Positions 26,761 to 35,580 of a stretch of DNA of 64,000 nucleotides are shown piece by piece (position 1 is the first letter of the stretch; each line of letters starts with the position of its first letter). The notes below the pieces were generated by a model. It had not been told where the DNA came from. It ran no database searches and saw only the letters and a list, made by a program, of their open reading frames with translations. Source of the stretch: Peribacillus sp. FSL E2-0218 (lineage in GTDB: Bacteria > Bacillota > Bacilli > Bacillales > DSM-1321); assembly GCF_037992945.1 (NCBI RefSeq), contig NZ_CP150304.1, positions 2,917,501-2,981,500 on the forward strand, in the 5' to 3' direction. The translations under genes and the position numbers were made by a program.

Positions 26761-27101
26761 TTTTTTTCGCTCCTTTTCCTTCAAACTATGTGAAAAAAAA
26801 GCTTTACCACCTTTCATTCTCAGAACCTTCCAATACATCATTTCATTTTTTAGTGCAGAACACTACAATGTTGGTGCAGTATCCGCCATACAGGAATACC
26901 TCCAGAAGACCGCCCTGCACCTACAGGCCCTTTGTTACTTAAGAGCCCGACCGTTTCTATTTGCATCATTTTCGTTCACACGAATAAATGGTAAAAAAAA
27001 AAGACCTCGGTTCCTTTTATTCCATGTGAACACAAGTGCATCATTACTCTAACCCAAATAAGAAAATAGATTCATGAATGTTATCTCGTCTTACTAACAA
27101 A

Positions 27102-27138
27102 GCAAGGATAAAGTCCCATAGGTATACTAAGCGCCCAG
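27102..27138 (-). repeat. Segment resembling the kdp-leader hairpin flank
   Basis: On the minus strand this reads CTGGGCGCTTAGTATACCTA and then TGGGACTTTATCC. It aligns with 23278-23313 (CTGGGCGTTAAGTAGACCAA, then TGAGTACTTTTTCTCC), about 27 of 36 positions by eye. It is the only thing recognised in the 26761-27382 gap, about 340 bp upstream of the tandem-KdpD gene. Confidence 0.35.
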
Positions 27139-27382
27139 CAAGCGAAATTGCTCCTTTCTCATTTACCAAGGTGAAAATTCAACTGACAGCTGGCACTATT
27201 TCCGTCTATTCTACGTTTACCAAGGCTAGTTGTAAATCCATGTATTGAAAAATTTGATTTTGCTGGATTCCCCTTTTTTTCATATGCATATAACCACTTC
27301 CATTCGTTGCACAAGCAAAAATAGAGAACCTGTTAGATTTATAGCCTTCTCGCAGAGAATTTAGGAAATTGCTATTATATCG

Positions 27383-27424
27383 AAAAAACCATGGATTACA
27401 TTTTAGCGAAAATGTAATCCATGG
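27383..27424 (-). terminator. Strong terminator of the ABC exporter operon
   Basis: On the minus strand CCATGGATTACATTTT and AAAATGTAATCCATGG (16 bp, perfect) flank a 4-base loop and run straight into TTTTTT, 117 bases past the permease stop. Confidence 0.88.
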
Positions 27425-27540
27425 ATACTAATGTTAACAATGCAGTTTGGCCGCCATGAAAGCAGCCTTCCAGATGATAGCACGTGCATGTAACACAAAT
27501 GCCATTGTTTTGTAAGTCGGATCGTTTCTTTATGGTTCAC

Positions 27541-28290
27541 TTACCCTACCTGACGTTTAAACACTATACTGGCGAAGAAATAAGCGACGACCATGGTGCC
27601 GACGCACCAGGCAATCGCGATCCAGATTCCGTTACCAACAGATCCTTCATACAAAAGGGCACGTATCGAATTCACGATTGATGTCACGGGCTGGTTCTCA
27701 GCGAACGCACGGACAATTTTCGGCATGGTTTCGGTGGGGACAAAAGCCGAACTGATAAACGGGAGGAAAATCAGCGGGTACGAGTAGGCTGTAGCCCCTT
27801 CCATGGACCCCGCTGTCAGTCCGGGAATGATCGCCAGCCATGTCAGCGCCAATGTAAACAGCCCGAGTATCCCGGCTACCGCGAGCCAATCGAGAATTCC
27901 GGCGTTGGACCGGAAGCCCATCAAGAGTGCAACGAGGATGACCACCACGATGGTAAGCGCATTGGAAACAAGCGAGGTCAACACGTGTGCCCACAATATT
28001 GACGAGCGCTTTATGGGCATGGTAAGGAAACGCGCCATCAGCCCGCTCTTTACATCCGTAAACAGACGCACGGAAGTGTAAGCGACGCCTGAGGCGATGG
28101 CCATCAGCAAGATTCCCGGCAATAGATAATTGACATAGTTATCCGTGCCGGCCTTAATGGCGCCGCCAAATACATAGACAAATAGCAGCATCATCATGAT
28201 CGGCGTAATTGCGACCGTGATGATCGTATCCGGGCTGCGCATGATGTTACGCATTAAACGCCCTAGCAATACCCCTGTTTTACGTTTCAT
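27541..28290 (-). CDS. ABC-2 type exporter permease (DrrB-like)
   Basis: 249 residues with about six membrane segments (ITVAITPIMMMLLFVYVFGG, LLPGILLMAIASGV, LVSNALTIVVVILVALLMGF and others). It has the ABC-2 features VRLFTDVKSGLMARFLTMPI and LIFLPFISSAFVP. It begins directly after the ATPase stop (TAAATG), so the two are translationally coupled and together form a DrrAB-like efflux pump for drugs or lipids. The GC content of this gene and the ATPase gene looks higher than the surroundings, which may point to transfer. Confidence 0.85.
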   Translation of the reverse strand: MKRKTGVLLGRLMRNIMRSPDTIITVAITPIMMMLLFVYVFGGAIKAGTDNYVNYLLPGILLMAIASGVAYTSVRLFTDVKSGLMARFLTMPIKRSSILWAHVLTSLVSNALTIVVVILVALLMGFRSNAGILDWLAVAGILGLFTLALTWLAIIPGLTAGSMEGATAYSYPLIFLPFISSAFVPTETMPKIVRAFAENQPVTSIVNSIRALLYEGSVGNGIWIAIAWCVGTMVVAYFFASIVFKRQVG

Positions 28291-29052
28291 TTACATCTCC
28301 TCCTTTTTGCCGATGATTGCGAGGAAAATTTCCTCCAATGTCGGCTGCTTCTCGATATACTCCACTTTCGCTGGCGGGAACATCTCTTTGAGTTCGGTAA
28401 GGGTGCCGATCGAGATGATTTTTCCGCCATGAAGGATGGCGATGCGATCGGCCAATTGTTCGGCTTCCTCCAGATATTGGGTCGTGAGTAAGATGGTCGT
28501 GCCGCCGCCAGCAAGCTCCTTGACAGTATCCCAGACTTCTATACGCGCTTCGGGGTCAAGCCCTGTCGTCGGTTCGTCGAGGAAAATGACTGCAGGCGTC
28601 CCGATCAGGCTCATGGCAATGTCAAGCCGGCGCTTCATCCCGCCGGAATATTTGTCCGTGCGGCGGTTGGCCGCATCAGTCAGGCTGAATCTTGCAAGCA
28701 AATCGTCGGCGACAAGGGCAGGATTGGAAATCCCCCGCAATTTGGCTATCATCATCAGGTTTTCCCGCCCTGTGAGCATACCGTCTAAAGCTGAGAACTG
28801 TCCTGTCAGGCTGATGCTTTGGCGAACATGATCCGGTTGACGCTGGACATCATGACCGCAAATATCTACTTCGCCGCCATCGCCCTTCAATAGTGTCGAG
28901 AGAATATTGACCGTCGTCGTCTTGCCCGCTCCATTTGAGCCCAGCAATGCGAAAATTTCGCCACGCTGCACCTCAAGGTCGACCCCCTTTAAGACTTCCT
29001 TGCCTTTAAAGGATTTTTTTAGCCCTTTTACAGAAATCACTGCATGTTCCAT
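28291..29052 (-). CDS. ABC exporter ATP-binding protein (DrrA-like)
   Basis: 253 residues. Walker A GSNGAGKTT (about 38-46), Q-loop region SLTGQFSALDGMLTGRENL, signature YSGGMKRRLDIAMSL, Walker B VIFLDEPTTGLDP and H-loop LLTTQYLEEAEQLAD follow in order. This is the multidrug/daunorubicin-type ATPase that energises the adjacent permease. AGGAG precedes ATG. It lies 194 bases downstream of the DUF1048 gene, with a candidate PadR site in that gap. Confidence 0.9.
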   Translation of the reverse strand: MEHAVISVKGLKKSFKGKEVLKGVDLEVQRGEIFALLGSNGAGKTTTVNILSTLLKGDGGEVDICGHDVQRQPDHVRQSISLTGQFSALDGMLTGRENLMMIAKLRGISNPALVADDLLARFSLTDAANRRTDKYSGGMKRRLDIAMSLIGTPAVIFLDEPTTGLDPEARIEVWDTVKELAGGGTTILLTTQYLEEAEQLADRIAILHGGKIISIGTLTELKEMFPPAKVEYIEKQPTLEEIFLAIIGKKEEM

Positions 29053-29151
29053 ACTTTTTCCTCCTTATAATCAGCTCGGCAAGACCGCCAGCGATATCCG
29101 TAATCATCCGTAACGCGTCTTGCGGAGCTAGTTTGCCTATGTTCCTCTATT

Positions 29152-29182
29152 TAGTGTGACTGATAATCTGTATGACTTACTA
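29152..29182. promoter_or_regulatory. Candidate PadR operator A, before the ABC ATPase gene
   Basis: TAGTGTGACT, 8 bases, then GTATGACTTACTA. The same layout TAGT[GC]TGACT ... GTAT[GAC]ACT recurs at 30009-30039 and 30157-30194 around padR. It lies in the gap between the DUF1048 and ATPase genes. Confidence 0.4.
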
Positions 29183-29246
29183 CTGATTGAAAATATAACT
29201 GAATAGCATAGGCAATACACATTCTCAATCAGCTATTCAGTCCATA

Positions 29247-29600
29247 TCATTTATTAAATTTATTTTTTCCCAATCGATTAACGATAGTCGCATTTAAATC
29301 TTCACGATATTTGGCGACATAGGTTTTAGCGTTTGCCACTAGTTCGTCGGCAAAGGACGCCACGTCATCCCCTGTTATTTCCAAGACTTGCCTGCCTTCC
29401 GCTGCACCAGCTTCGAACAAATCGATTAATTCATACTGCATGCGAAGCATATCCATCCCGTTACCAGCTGAGAAATTCCACATGTAGGCTTGAATTTTCT
29501 TAAACACAAACTGGTAATCCTCCGGAAGGGCATCGACCCGCGCCATCATCACCTTGTATTCTCTTTTATCACCAATCATTTTTTTGAACATTTCCATCAT
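29247..29600 (-). CDS. DUF1048 family protein
   Basis: 117 residues. KKMIGDKREYKVMMARVDALP near the N-terminus and YQFVFKKIQAYMWNFSAG match the DUF1048 family, small all-helical proteins that usually sit between a PadR-type regulator gene and an ABC exporter in Firmicutes. That is exactly the arrangement here. The function is unknown. AGGAGG is 9 bases before ATG; 68 bases after padR. Confidence 0.82.
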   Translation of the reverse strand: MMEMFKKMIGDKREYKVMMARVDALPEDYQFVFKKIQAYMWNFSAGNGMDMLRMQYELIDLFEAGAAEGRQVLEITGDDVASFADELVANAKTYVAKYREDLNATIVNRLGKNKFNK

Positions 29601-29668
29601 GTTATTTTTCCTCCTATTTTATAAAGCTGAACAAAACACCTTAATATCGTACGGAATACTATATGAAG

Positions 29669-29989
29669 CTAAATTGACTTTAAGACGTTGATTTTTGAGG
29701 AAACAAAAGCCCATTTTTCCCAAAACAATTCAAGTTCCTCGCGGCCGGCATCATTAAGTGAATAAAACTTGCGGGGCGGTCCCATATCTGACGGTTTCTT
29801 TTCTATGTTCACCAGTTTTTTCTTTTCTAAGCGAACGAGGATGGTGTAGACCGTCCCTTCCACGACTTCAGTGAACCCAAGCTCGTTGAGGCGGCGGGTA
29901 ATCTCGTAGCCATAAGTTTCGTGGCGGCTGATGATTTCGAGCACGCAGCCTTCCAGCGACCCCTTCAGCATTTCAGTTAAATTTTCCAT
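29669..29989 (-). CDS. PadR family transcriptional regulator
   Basis: 106 residues, PadR-s2 size. LTEMLKGSLEGCVLEIISRHETYGYEITRRLNELGF has the typical GYEI helix; EGTVYTILVRLEKKKLV is the recognition helix and PPRKFYSLNDAGREEL the wing. It probably represses the padR-DUF1048-ABC exporter unit and is released by an exported compound. GAGGAGG is before ATG. Candidate operators lie 20 and 170 bp upstream and before the ATPase gene. Confidence 0.88.
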   Translation of the reverse strand: MENLTEMLKGSLEGCVLEIISRHETYGYEITRRLNELGFTEVVEGTVYTILVRLEKKKLVNIEKKPSDMGPPRKFYSLNDAGREELELFWEKWAFVSSKINVLKSI

Positions 29990-30008
29990 GTTCAGAGCCT
30001 CCTCTACT

Positions 30009-30039
30009 TAGTCTGACTTATATTAAGTATAACTCAGTA
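30009..30039. promoter_or_regulatory. Candidate PadR operator B, before padR
   Basis: TAGTCTGACT, 8 bases, then GTATAACTCAGTA, 20 bp upstream of the padR start. Same architecture as the other two copies. Confidence 0.42.
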
Positions 30040-30156
30040 CCGAGGAAAATTTTTCACTGTATAGCTTTTCTAATGATATGCTATTCAGTAATGAGTATAC
30101 ATGTGCATGGTAAAATCGATTTATTTGCAGCCTAACGATTCAGTCGCGTTGGTATC

Positions 30157-30194
30157 TAGTGTGACTTACTACATGTATATCGTATCACTCAGTA
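30157..30194. promoter_or_regulatory. Candidate PadR operator C, upstream of padR
   Basis: TAGTGTGACT, 15 bases, then GTATCACTCAGTA. The larger spacing may reflect an inserted turn. The 30195-30635 stretch beyond it shows nothing else recognised. Confidence 0.38.
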
Positions 30195-30635
30195 GATGCA
30201 CTGTCAACACGATACTCTGATTATTTTTTTACGGGCTATCTCCATTGTATACAGCTTTTTTGGGGGACCTTTTACTTCCTCTTTTGTTTTTTCCATGATT
30301 ACATCGCCATTCATTACCACATAGCAGCTGTAAATATAGGTTTCCAGGTCGCTGATGTGAGGTCTTCACGTACTCGAATGACCAATTCCTTCCGAAAAAA
30401 ATTTTACACGAATATCGGTTTTTGTACTATCCTGTCCTCGATAGCTGTTTAAAAGGCAACGCATCCGTTAGCTCAAGCAGAAGAGCCTCCTTCATTTATT
30501 AAGAAGGTTCCCCCCATACATACCATGCATTCTAATGTTTTAATGTTTCAGTCACTATCGGAAAAGTTTTTTGGTTGTTTTATTTATCATAGCTACGTTG
30601 AATCCTTTCTATACACCCAATGCTTGACAATATCG

Positions 30636-31097
30636 TCACAACTGTTTATGCACAAATTCCCTGTATTTTGTAAAATCTTGGTTTTGATAAAACTGCTTTG
30701 CCACACTGTTCCCTGACCAATAATCCAATTCCAATACATCTATTCCCTTCTCGATGGCAATTTCTTCTATCCGTTTCATAAGGCTTGACCCATATCCCTT
30801 ATTCCTTTGCGTATCGACTATGCTGATTTGATGTACATAAACGGACTTATAAGCTTTTTTAAATGGATTTTCGGGATATTCCCTTGTCTCTATCCATGCA
30901 TAGCCTACCGCTTCGCCATCATCTTCCACCAGCAGGAAAATGAAACGTTCGTTTTGAAAGAGGCTTTTGAAACCAGCCTTCACATTCTCATGATTATATT
31001 CCTTAAAATGGGCAGGATATAAATTCGAGTGTAAACCGTGCACATATTCATTTAATTTAGCCACCAATTGGAAGTCCTTCGTTTGACTTATTTTCAT
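30636..31097 (-). CDS. GNAT family N-acetyltransferase
   Basis: 153 residues. The acetyl-CoA loop appears as VDTQRNKGYGSSLMKRIEEIA (about 93-115), with the beta4 strand YVHQISIV before it and a C-terminal ELDYWSGNSVAKQFYQNQDF typical of GNAT proteins. The substrate is unknown. GAGGGG precedes ATG. It ends the minus-strand run before the decayed TetR gene, whose remains begin 18 bases upstream. Confidence 0.85.
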   Translation of the reverse strand: MKISQTKDFQLVAKLNEYVHGLHSNLYPAHFKEYNHENVKAGFKSLFQNERFIFLLVEDDGEAVGYAWIETREYPENPFKKAYKSVYVHQISIVDTQRNKGYGSSLMKRIEEIAIEKGIDVLELDYWSGNSVAKQFYQNQDFTKYREFVHKQL

Positions 31098-31115
31098 AAC
31101 AATCCCCTCACCTAT

Positions 31116-31661
31116 TTATATATTTCTTTTGAGTAACTCGCCTACTTGCTTGGCCACAGATTCCATATCACCATCAATTTCTTCCAACACATAAGATTCC
31201 ATTACACCCATGACAGCTGTTCCTAAATATTTCAAACGATATTTTTATTGATATTCTGGTTCAAAGCTGCATTTGCATTAAGCTTTTTATCCACCTCACC
31301 CATGATGAATGACAATATTTTTTTTCGAAATGATAAGGGGCCATTACTTCTGAAAATGGAGGCAAAAAAAAGATTTATGATCCTGAAAATACTCGAACCA
31401 GATAATCGTACCTTCTATGAATCCTTTGCTTTGTTTTTGATCACATATTACTCTCAACCGTTTTAAATGGACATCCACAATCTTATTCAATAGATCAAAC
31501 TTATCCATGTAATGCAAGTAAAATGTTTTTCTGCCAATGTTAGCTTTTTCCGTAATATTCTTCACGGTAATATCGTCAAATCCTTCATTTATCAGCATTT
31601 CCAGAAATGCCGATTGAATGGCTGCTTGTGACTTGACTATTCGTCTATCTATTTTATTCAT
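31116..31661 (-). pseudogene. TetR family regulator with two compensating frameshifts
   Basis: The N-terminal 99 residues are intact (SQAAIQSAFLEMLINEGFDD, then NITEKANIGRKTFYLHYMDK). The frame breaks at an 8-T run (31364-31371). Reading with one T fewer restores FFASIFRSNGPLSFRKKILS and onward to NINKNIV. A second break near 31234-31236 (one base short in a T-run) restores KYLGTAVMGVMESYVLEEID and an in-frame stop at 31116. Start and stop are 546 bases apart (181 residues), normal for TetR. Both indels are in homopolymers, so sequencing error must be excluded. Confidence 0.75.
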
Positions 31662-31797
31662 ACAGAAGGCTCCTTTTTGTACTTATACATACTCAAGAAA
31701 TATGATTTAATACGCTGTTTTACTAGTGCGCATTTACTAGGTTCGATAACTATTTTTTCATGAATACACACAAGTGCATTAAAACTCTTATGCGTAT

Positions 31798-32054
31798 ATG
31801 AAATCAGTGAAAGGCTTTGATGCTTTTCATGTAGCCGAAGAGCTGTTAACGCGCACCTTTACCTATACTCATAGGCAGTGTAACGGGCGGGTTCGGTTCG
31901 TATTCAGATGGTCATGGGCTCTATAATCGGGCAGCTTCAGAAAAAAGGATTAGTCCATTGTCGAAGACGGAAGTCATTATGATTTATCCACAACCAGAAC
32001 CTGCTCATCAAGATGTTGAAAAAGTGGAAGCTTTCTATAAAAAGCACCTGTAAT
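31798..32054 (+). pseudogene. Decayed gene remnant, family not recognised
   Basis: From ATG 31798 the frame reads MKSVKGFDAFHVAEELLTRT and then shifts near 31875. The next frame reads GSVTGGFGSYSDGHGLYNRA, continues through SEKRISPLSKTEVIMIYPQP and closes at 32054 after EAFYKKHL. Composition and charge pattern are clearly protein-like. The parts fit together as the C-terminal portion of an alpha/beta protein, possibly a flavodoxin-like oxidoreductase, but I cannot name it. Lies just upstream of the TetR remnant, divergently. Confidence 0.5.
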
Positions 32055-32133
32055 CTTCTCCCGTCCAATAACGGCACCCCCGATCCGCTAGACGAAAATC
32101 TAAAGATCGGGGTCACTTCAGAGCAAGGCCCCT

Positions 32134-32345
32134 TTAGCCTCGCTCGATGATTGGAACATATATACTGGCTTGAACCTGTCCATAATCGGCTTGTGGCTGT
32201 TTCGTCTTATATCGTTCAAGCTCTGGTCCTCCAGAGTGTTCATAACCCGAAAAAGGAAACCATTGTTCAAATATGATTTCCAGGTTTGTTGAATGGCGTC
32301 TTGAAGCTGCGCCCCATCGACCTCTGGAGTCGTAAGTTAACAAAG
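32134..32345 (-). pseudogene. GyrI-like/AraC effector-binding domain remnant
   Basis: The C-terminal piece IIFEQWFPFSGYEHSGGPEL and QVQASIYVPIIERG matches the end of GyrI-like small-molecule-binding domains. Upstream another frame gives QLQDAIQQTWK, the preceding helix of that domain, so one frameshift separates them. The N-terminal part is missing. Part of a decay zone with the two entries before it. Confidence 0.6.
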
Positions 32346-32570
32346 CCCCCAGTTGCTTTTGATTCTATCGGACATATCACTGGTTTTAGAAAAAAACATT
32401 GCTTAAAGTCGTGGATTTAGCTTAATATCTTAAGATGATGTATATTGGTGGAAACAAGTTGGTTTTCATTTTGAAAGAGAGGAACATGAACTCAGTATAG
32501 TGATGTGTTTCCATACCTACAAAAACATAGCAGTTATGTTTCAACTTATCCAAAAGGACGTGCTCTAAGA

Positions 32571-34064
32571 ATGAATCAAGACAAAAAAACCTTTACTAAA
32601 ATTCGAACAGGCCCCATGTTTGCGGTGATGCTTGCTGGTGCTCTAGTCGCTTTCTTGAATCAGACTTTGATCAATATCGCGTTGCCTCAATTGATGAATC
32701 ATTTTCAAATATCAGCCGCAACCGCCAATTGGCTTACAACCATCTTCTTGTTGGTGAATGGGATTGTCATCCCGATTACGGCTTTCTTAATGGAACGATT
32801 CAATACGAGACAATTATATCTTGCTTCGATGGGACTGTTTGCGCTAGGCACTTTATTATGCGGAATTGCCCCTACCTTCTCCGTCTTACTGATCGGACGT
32901 GTCGTTCAAGCTGCAGGCGCAGGTATATTATTCCCCTTGATTACAAACGTTATTTTCACTTTATTTCCCCCTAATAAACGCGGCTTTGCGATGGGCATAT
33001 TTGGAATAGCGATGAATTTCGCCCCAGCCATAGGGCCTACGTTATCTGGATGGATTGTACAAAATTATTCCTGGCGCGTTCTGTTTTTCATCATTTTCCC
33101 ATTCGCTCTCCTTGACTTTATCTTTGCCCTTTTCATCATTAAAAAAGTGGGTGAAACTAGCAGGCCAAAACTCGATAAGATTGGCGTGATTTTATCGACT
33201 CTCGGATTCGGCGGGGTTTTATACGGATTTGCAACAGGGGGTACCAAGGGTTGGGGCAGTTTCGAAGTCCTGACTATGTTCCTTGTTGGAGGGATGAGTT
33301 TAGGTTTATTTGTCTGGAGGCAATTCACTGTAACGCATCCTATCTTGGAATTCAGGATATTTCGTTACCGGATGTTCACATTAACGACAATCATCAACGT
33401 TATCGCGACCATGGGAATGTTTTCCGGTATGATCATCATGCCGATCTATATGCAGAATATCCGTGGCTTCACTCCCCTGGAATCTGGCCTCATGCTGTTG
33501 CCCGGCGGCATTTTAATGGGAATCATGTCCCCTATCACAGGGAAGTTGTTTGATCGGTTTGGCGCGAGATGGCTGGCGGTAAGCGGGCTTGCCATTACCA
33601 TCATCACCACCTTCCTTTTAACCCGTCTTGAAACGGATACATCCTTTTCATATGTGGTGGCGGTATATACGATAAGAATGCTCGGCATGTCGTTATTGAT
33701 GATGCCCATCTTCACAGCCGGATTGAATGAATTGGCACTTAGCCTGAATAAATATGGAACAGCCATGGTCAATACATTGAGGATGGTTGCAGGTGCTGTT
33801 GGCATGGCTTTCTTTGTATCCATCATGACCAATCAGGGAACGAAACATGTACAAGGGATCTTAACTCAACAACACATCTCACCAGAAAATAAACGCCAAA
33901 TGGCCATGGCCATCAAACAAGGAAACGTAATGGGAGTAAATGACGCATTCATGATCGCAACATGGTTAACAATAGTTGCTTTCATACTCGCCTTTTACAT
34001 ACGGCGAACTTCACCGCAGGAAGATACCATCACGAATCTTCTCTCAAAAAAACATGCAACTTGA
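32571..34064 (+). CDS. DHA2 family MFS multidrug exporter
   Basis: 497 residues with 14 predicted membrane segments. Motif C-like GIAMNFAPAIGPTLSGWIVQ and motif A-like LIGRVVQAAGAGILFPLITN identify an EmrB/QacA-type (DHA2) drug:proton antiporter, close to LmrB/MdtP proteins of Bacillus. The start MNQDKKTFTKIRTGP was preferred; AAAGGA lies 12 bases upstream, rather far. No regulator adjoins except the decayed TetR gene, which may once have controlled it. Confidence 0.88.
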   Translation: MNQDKKTFTKIRTGPMFAVMLAGALVAFLNQTLINIALPQLMNHFQISAATANWLTTIFLLVNGIVIPITAFLMERFNTRQLYLASMGLFALGTLLCGIAPTFSVLLIGRVVQAAGAGILFPLITNVIFTLFPPNKRGFAMGIFGIAMNFAPAIGPTLSGWIVQNYSWRVLFFIIFPFALLDFIFALFIIKKVGETSRPKLDKIGVILSTLGFGGVLYGFATGGTKGWGSFEVLTMFLVGGMSLGLFVWRQFTVTHPILEFRIFRYRMFTLTTIINVIATMGMFSGMIIMPIYMQNIRGFTPLESGLMLLPGGILMGIMSPITGKLFDRFGARWLAVSGLAITIITTFLLTRLETDTSFSYVVAVYTIRMLGMSLLMMPIFTAGLNELALSLNKYGTAMVNTLRMVAGAVGMAFFVSIMTNQGTKHVQGILTQQHISPENKRQMAMAIKQGNVMGVNDAFMIATWLTIVAFILAFYIRRTSPQEDTITNLLSKKHAT

Positions 34065-34200
34065 ATCAATGAGGTTTTAAAATTTTCGGTTTAAAAGGAA
34101 GGGGCACTTTTATCAGGTGTCCACTCTTTAATGGGCTCTAAGTCCTTGTACGAAAAAGAAATAAACGAAACGTGGGTACACCTGTCTTGTTCCCAAAGGA

Positions 34201-34236
34201 AAAAACCTGCCTGGTCCGGAAACCAGGCAGGTTTTT
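34201..34236. terminator. Strong bidirectional terminator after the MFS gene
   Basis: AAAAACCTGCCTGG and CCAGGCAGGTTTTT pair perfectly around 8 bases, 137 bases past the stop and before a convergent gene. The rest of 34065-34332 shows nothing. Confidence 0.88.
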
Positions 34237-34332
34237 CTGTTGTTCACCAGTGGGCCTATTTTAGAGATTGATTTATTGGAGAAGGTTCGTTCTTTTTTCC
34301 CTGTCCAGGATATATCCTATGGGTCCACCGCT

Positions 34333-34932
34333 TTATTTCTTTCTTTTTCCCCACGGTTTCAGATAAGAAATCACGACTAAAAAAGTTAAAATCGTTAAGC
34401 TGATCCCCATACCTAAAAACAAGACTTGCCGACTCTGAAAATAAAGGGGGTTTTGTGAGGGCTCCACATCACTGGAAAGAATTTTTGGGAATAGATTATG
34501 TACGACATTACCAGTGATCGTTGACCCTAATAAAATCGCCAAGATGTTACCGATCCACTTGGCCATGATCCAATAATAGGCTGTAAGTCCTCCCCAATTG
34601 GTACGTAGTGCGATCCAAACTCCTGTAACGAAGGAGCCCATCGCGCCTGGAATCGTTAAATAATCGTCAAAATAACTGATGAATTTAAGTCCCGCATGAA
34701 TGGACCCTTTTTCTGAAAAGGAAGCCATTGAAAATAGAACGACTAATTGACCCGCAATGCCACAGAAATACACAATAACAAAAAGGATATGTGCAATGAC
34801 CCACCATTGTTTTTGCTTGTGGCGCATTTTTCTTGGTATTTTTTTAGCGATGAATACCATTGTCAATATCAACATCAATAGTATCACTGCTACCCTTATG
34901 ATAAACGCGATCACATGCCAGCCTCCCAACAT
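34333..34932 (-). CDS. Integral membrane protein of unknown function
   Basis: 199 residues with about five hydrophobic segments (IIRVAVILLMLILTMVFI, WWVIAHILFVIVYFCGIAG, IPGAMGSFVTGVWIAL, WIGNILAILLGSTITGN, LFLGMGISLTILTFLVVISY) and a basic tail KPWGKRKK. It loosely resembles DUF2269-type membrane proteins. The ribosome site is weak (AAGGGA at 14 bases), so the start is less sure. Stands alone. Confidence 0.65.
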   Translation of the reverse strand: MLGGWHVIAFIIRVAVILLMLILTMVFIAKKIPRKMRHKQKQWWVIAHILFVIVYFCGIAGQLVVLFSMASFSEKGSIHAGLKFISYFDDYLTIPGAMGSFVTGVWIALRTNWGGLTAYYWIMAKWIGNILAILLGSTITGNVVHNLFPKILSSDVEPSQNPLYFQSRQVLFLGMGISLTILTFLVVISYLKPWGKRKK

Positions 34933-35077
34933 TTTTAAATTAATGTCCCTTGAAGCTTTATCCTCAGCTTATTTTGATTAAAGTCTTCCTGGAACTCCAA
35001 GCTTCAATATAAAGTGTGGATTAAAAAAACGGAAAGGGAATATGATTAAATATCAAACAAGGGGAGGAAAGTAGTAA

Positions 35078-35476
35078 ATGAAAAAAACAAATAGCCTATA
35101 CTGGGTTTTCACCGGGCTGCTCGTGGCCTTAATGGGCATTGGTTCCATTCCCGATATCTTGTCTGCTCCTGATGCAGTCGCGTTATTTAAGCATTTGGGT
35201 TATCCTGCCTACCTCCTGCCGTTTCTTGGAATCGCAAAACTATTAGGTATTGTGGCAATCCTTGTTCCAGGCTTTCCTCGAATCAAGGAATGGGCTTATG
35301 CCGGAATGACATTCGATTTGACGGGTGCCATGTACTCAACCATCGTTGTCGGCGATCCCGTAAGTAGTTGGCTTTTTTTCGTCATCGGATTTATTTTGAT
35401 AGCTGGGTCTTATATTTATCATCACAAAAGAAGCAAAGCCGCTTCAGTGCTTACTACCGATAGCATCACGACCTGA
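35078..35476 (+). CDS. DoxX-like membrane protein
   Basis: 132 residues, four membrane helices. YWVFTGLLVALMGIGSIPDI, YPAYLLPFLGIAKLLGIVAI and IKEWAYAGMTFDLTGAMYS match the DoxX-like family (PF13564 type). Members are linked to redox or thiol-stress responses but their activity is unclear. GGGGAGG precedes ATG at 10 bases. Monocistronic, with a terminator just after it. Confidence 0.85.
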   Translation: MKKTNSLYWVFTGLLVALMGIGSIPDILSAPDAVALFKHLGYPAYLLPFLGIAKLLGIVAILVPGFPRIKEWAYAGMTFDLTGAMYSTIVVGDPVSSWLFFVIGFILIAGSYIYHHKRSKAASVLTTDSITT

Positions 35477-35485
35477 CGACACTTT

Positions 35486-35527
35486 AGCCAAAAAAAAAGC
35501 GGCGTGAACGGTGCTTTTTCTTTGGCT
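35486..35527 (+). terminator. Terminator after the DoxX-like gene
   Basis: AGCCAAA and TTTGGCT form the base, AAAAAGC and GCTTTTT an inner stem, 9 bases past the stop. The A- and T-rich stem is less regular than a textbook terminator. Confidence 0.5.
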
Positions 35528-35580
35528 ATTTCCTTCAATCCTACTTCTGATCGGTGATTTAATAAAAAACTTTCATGGCA

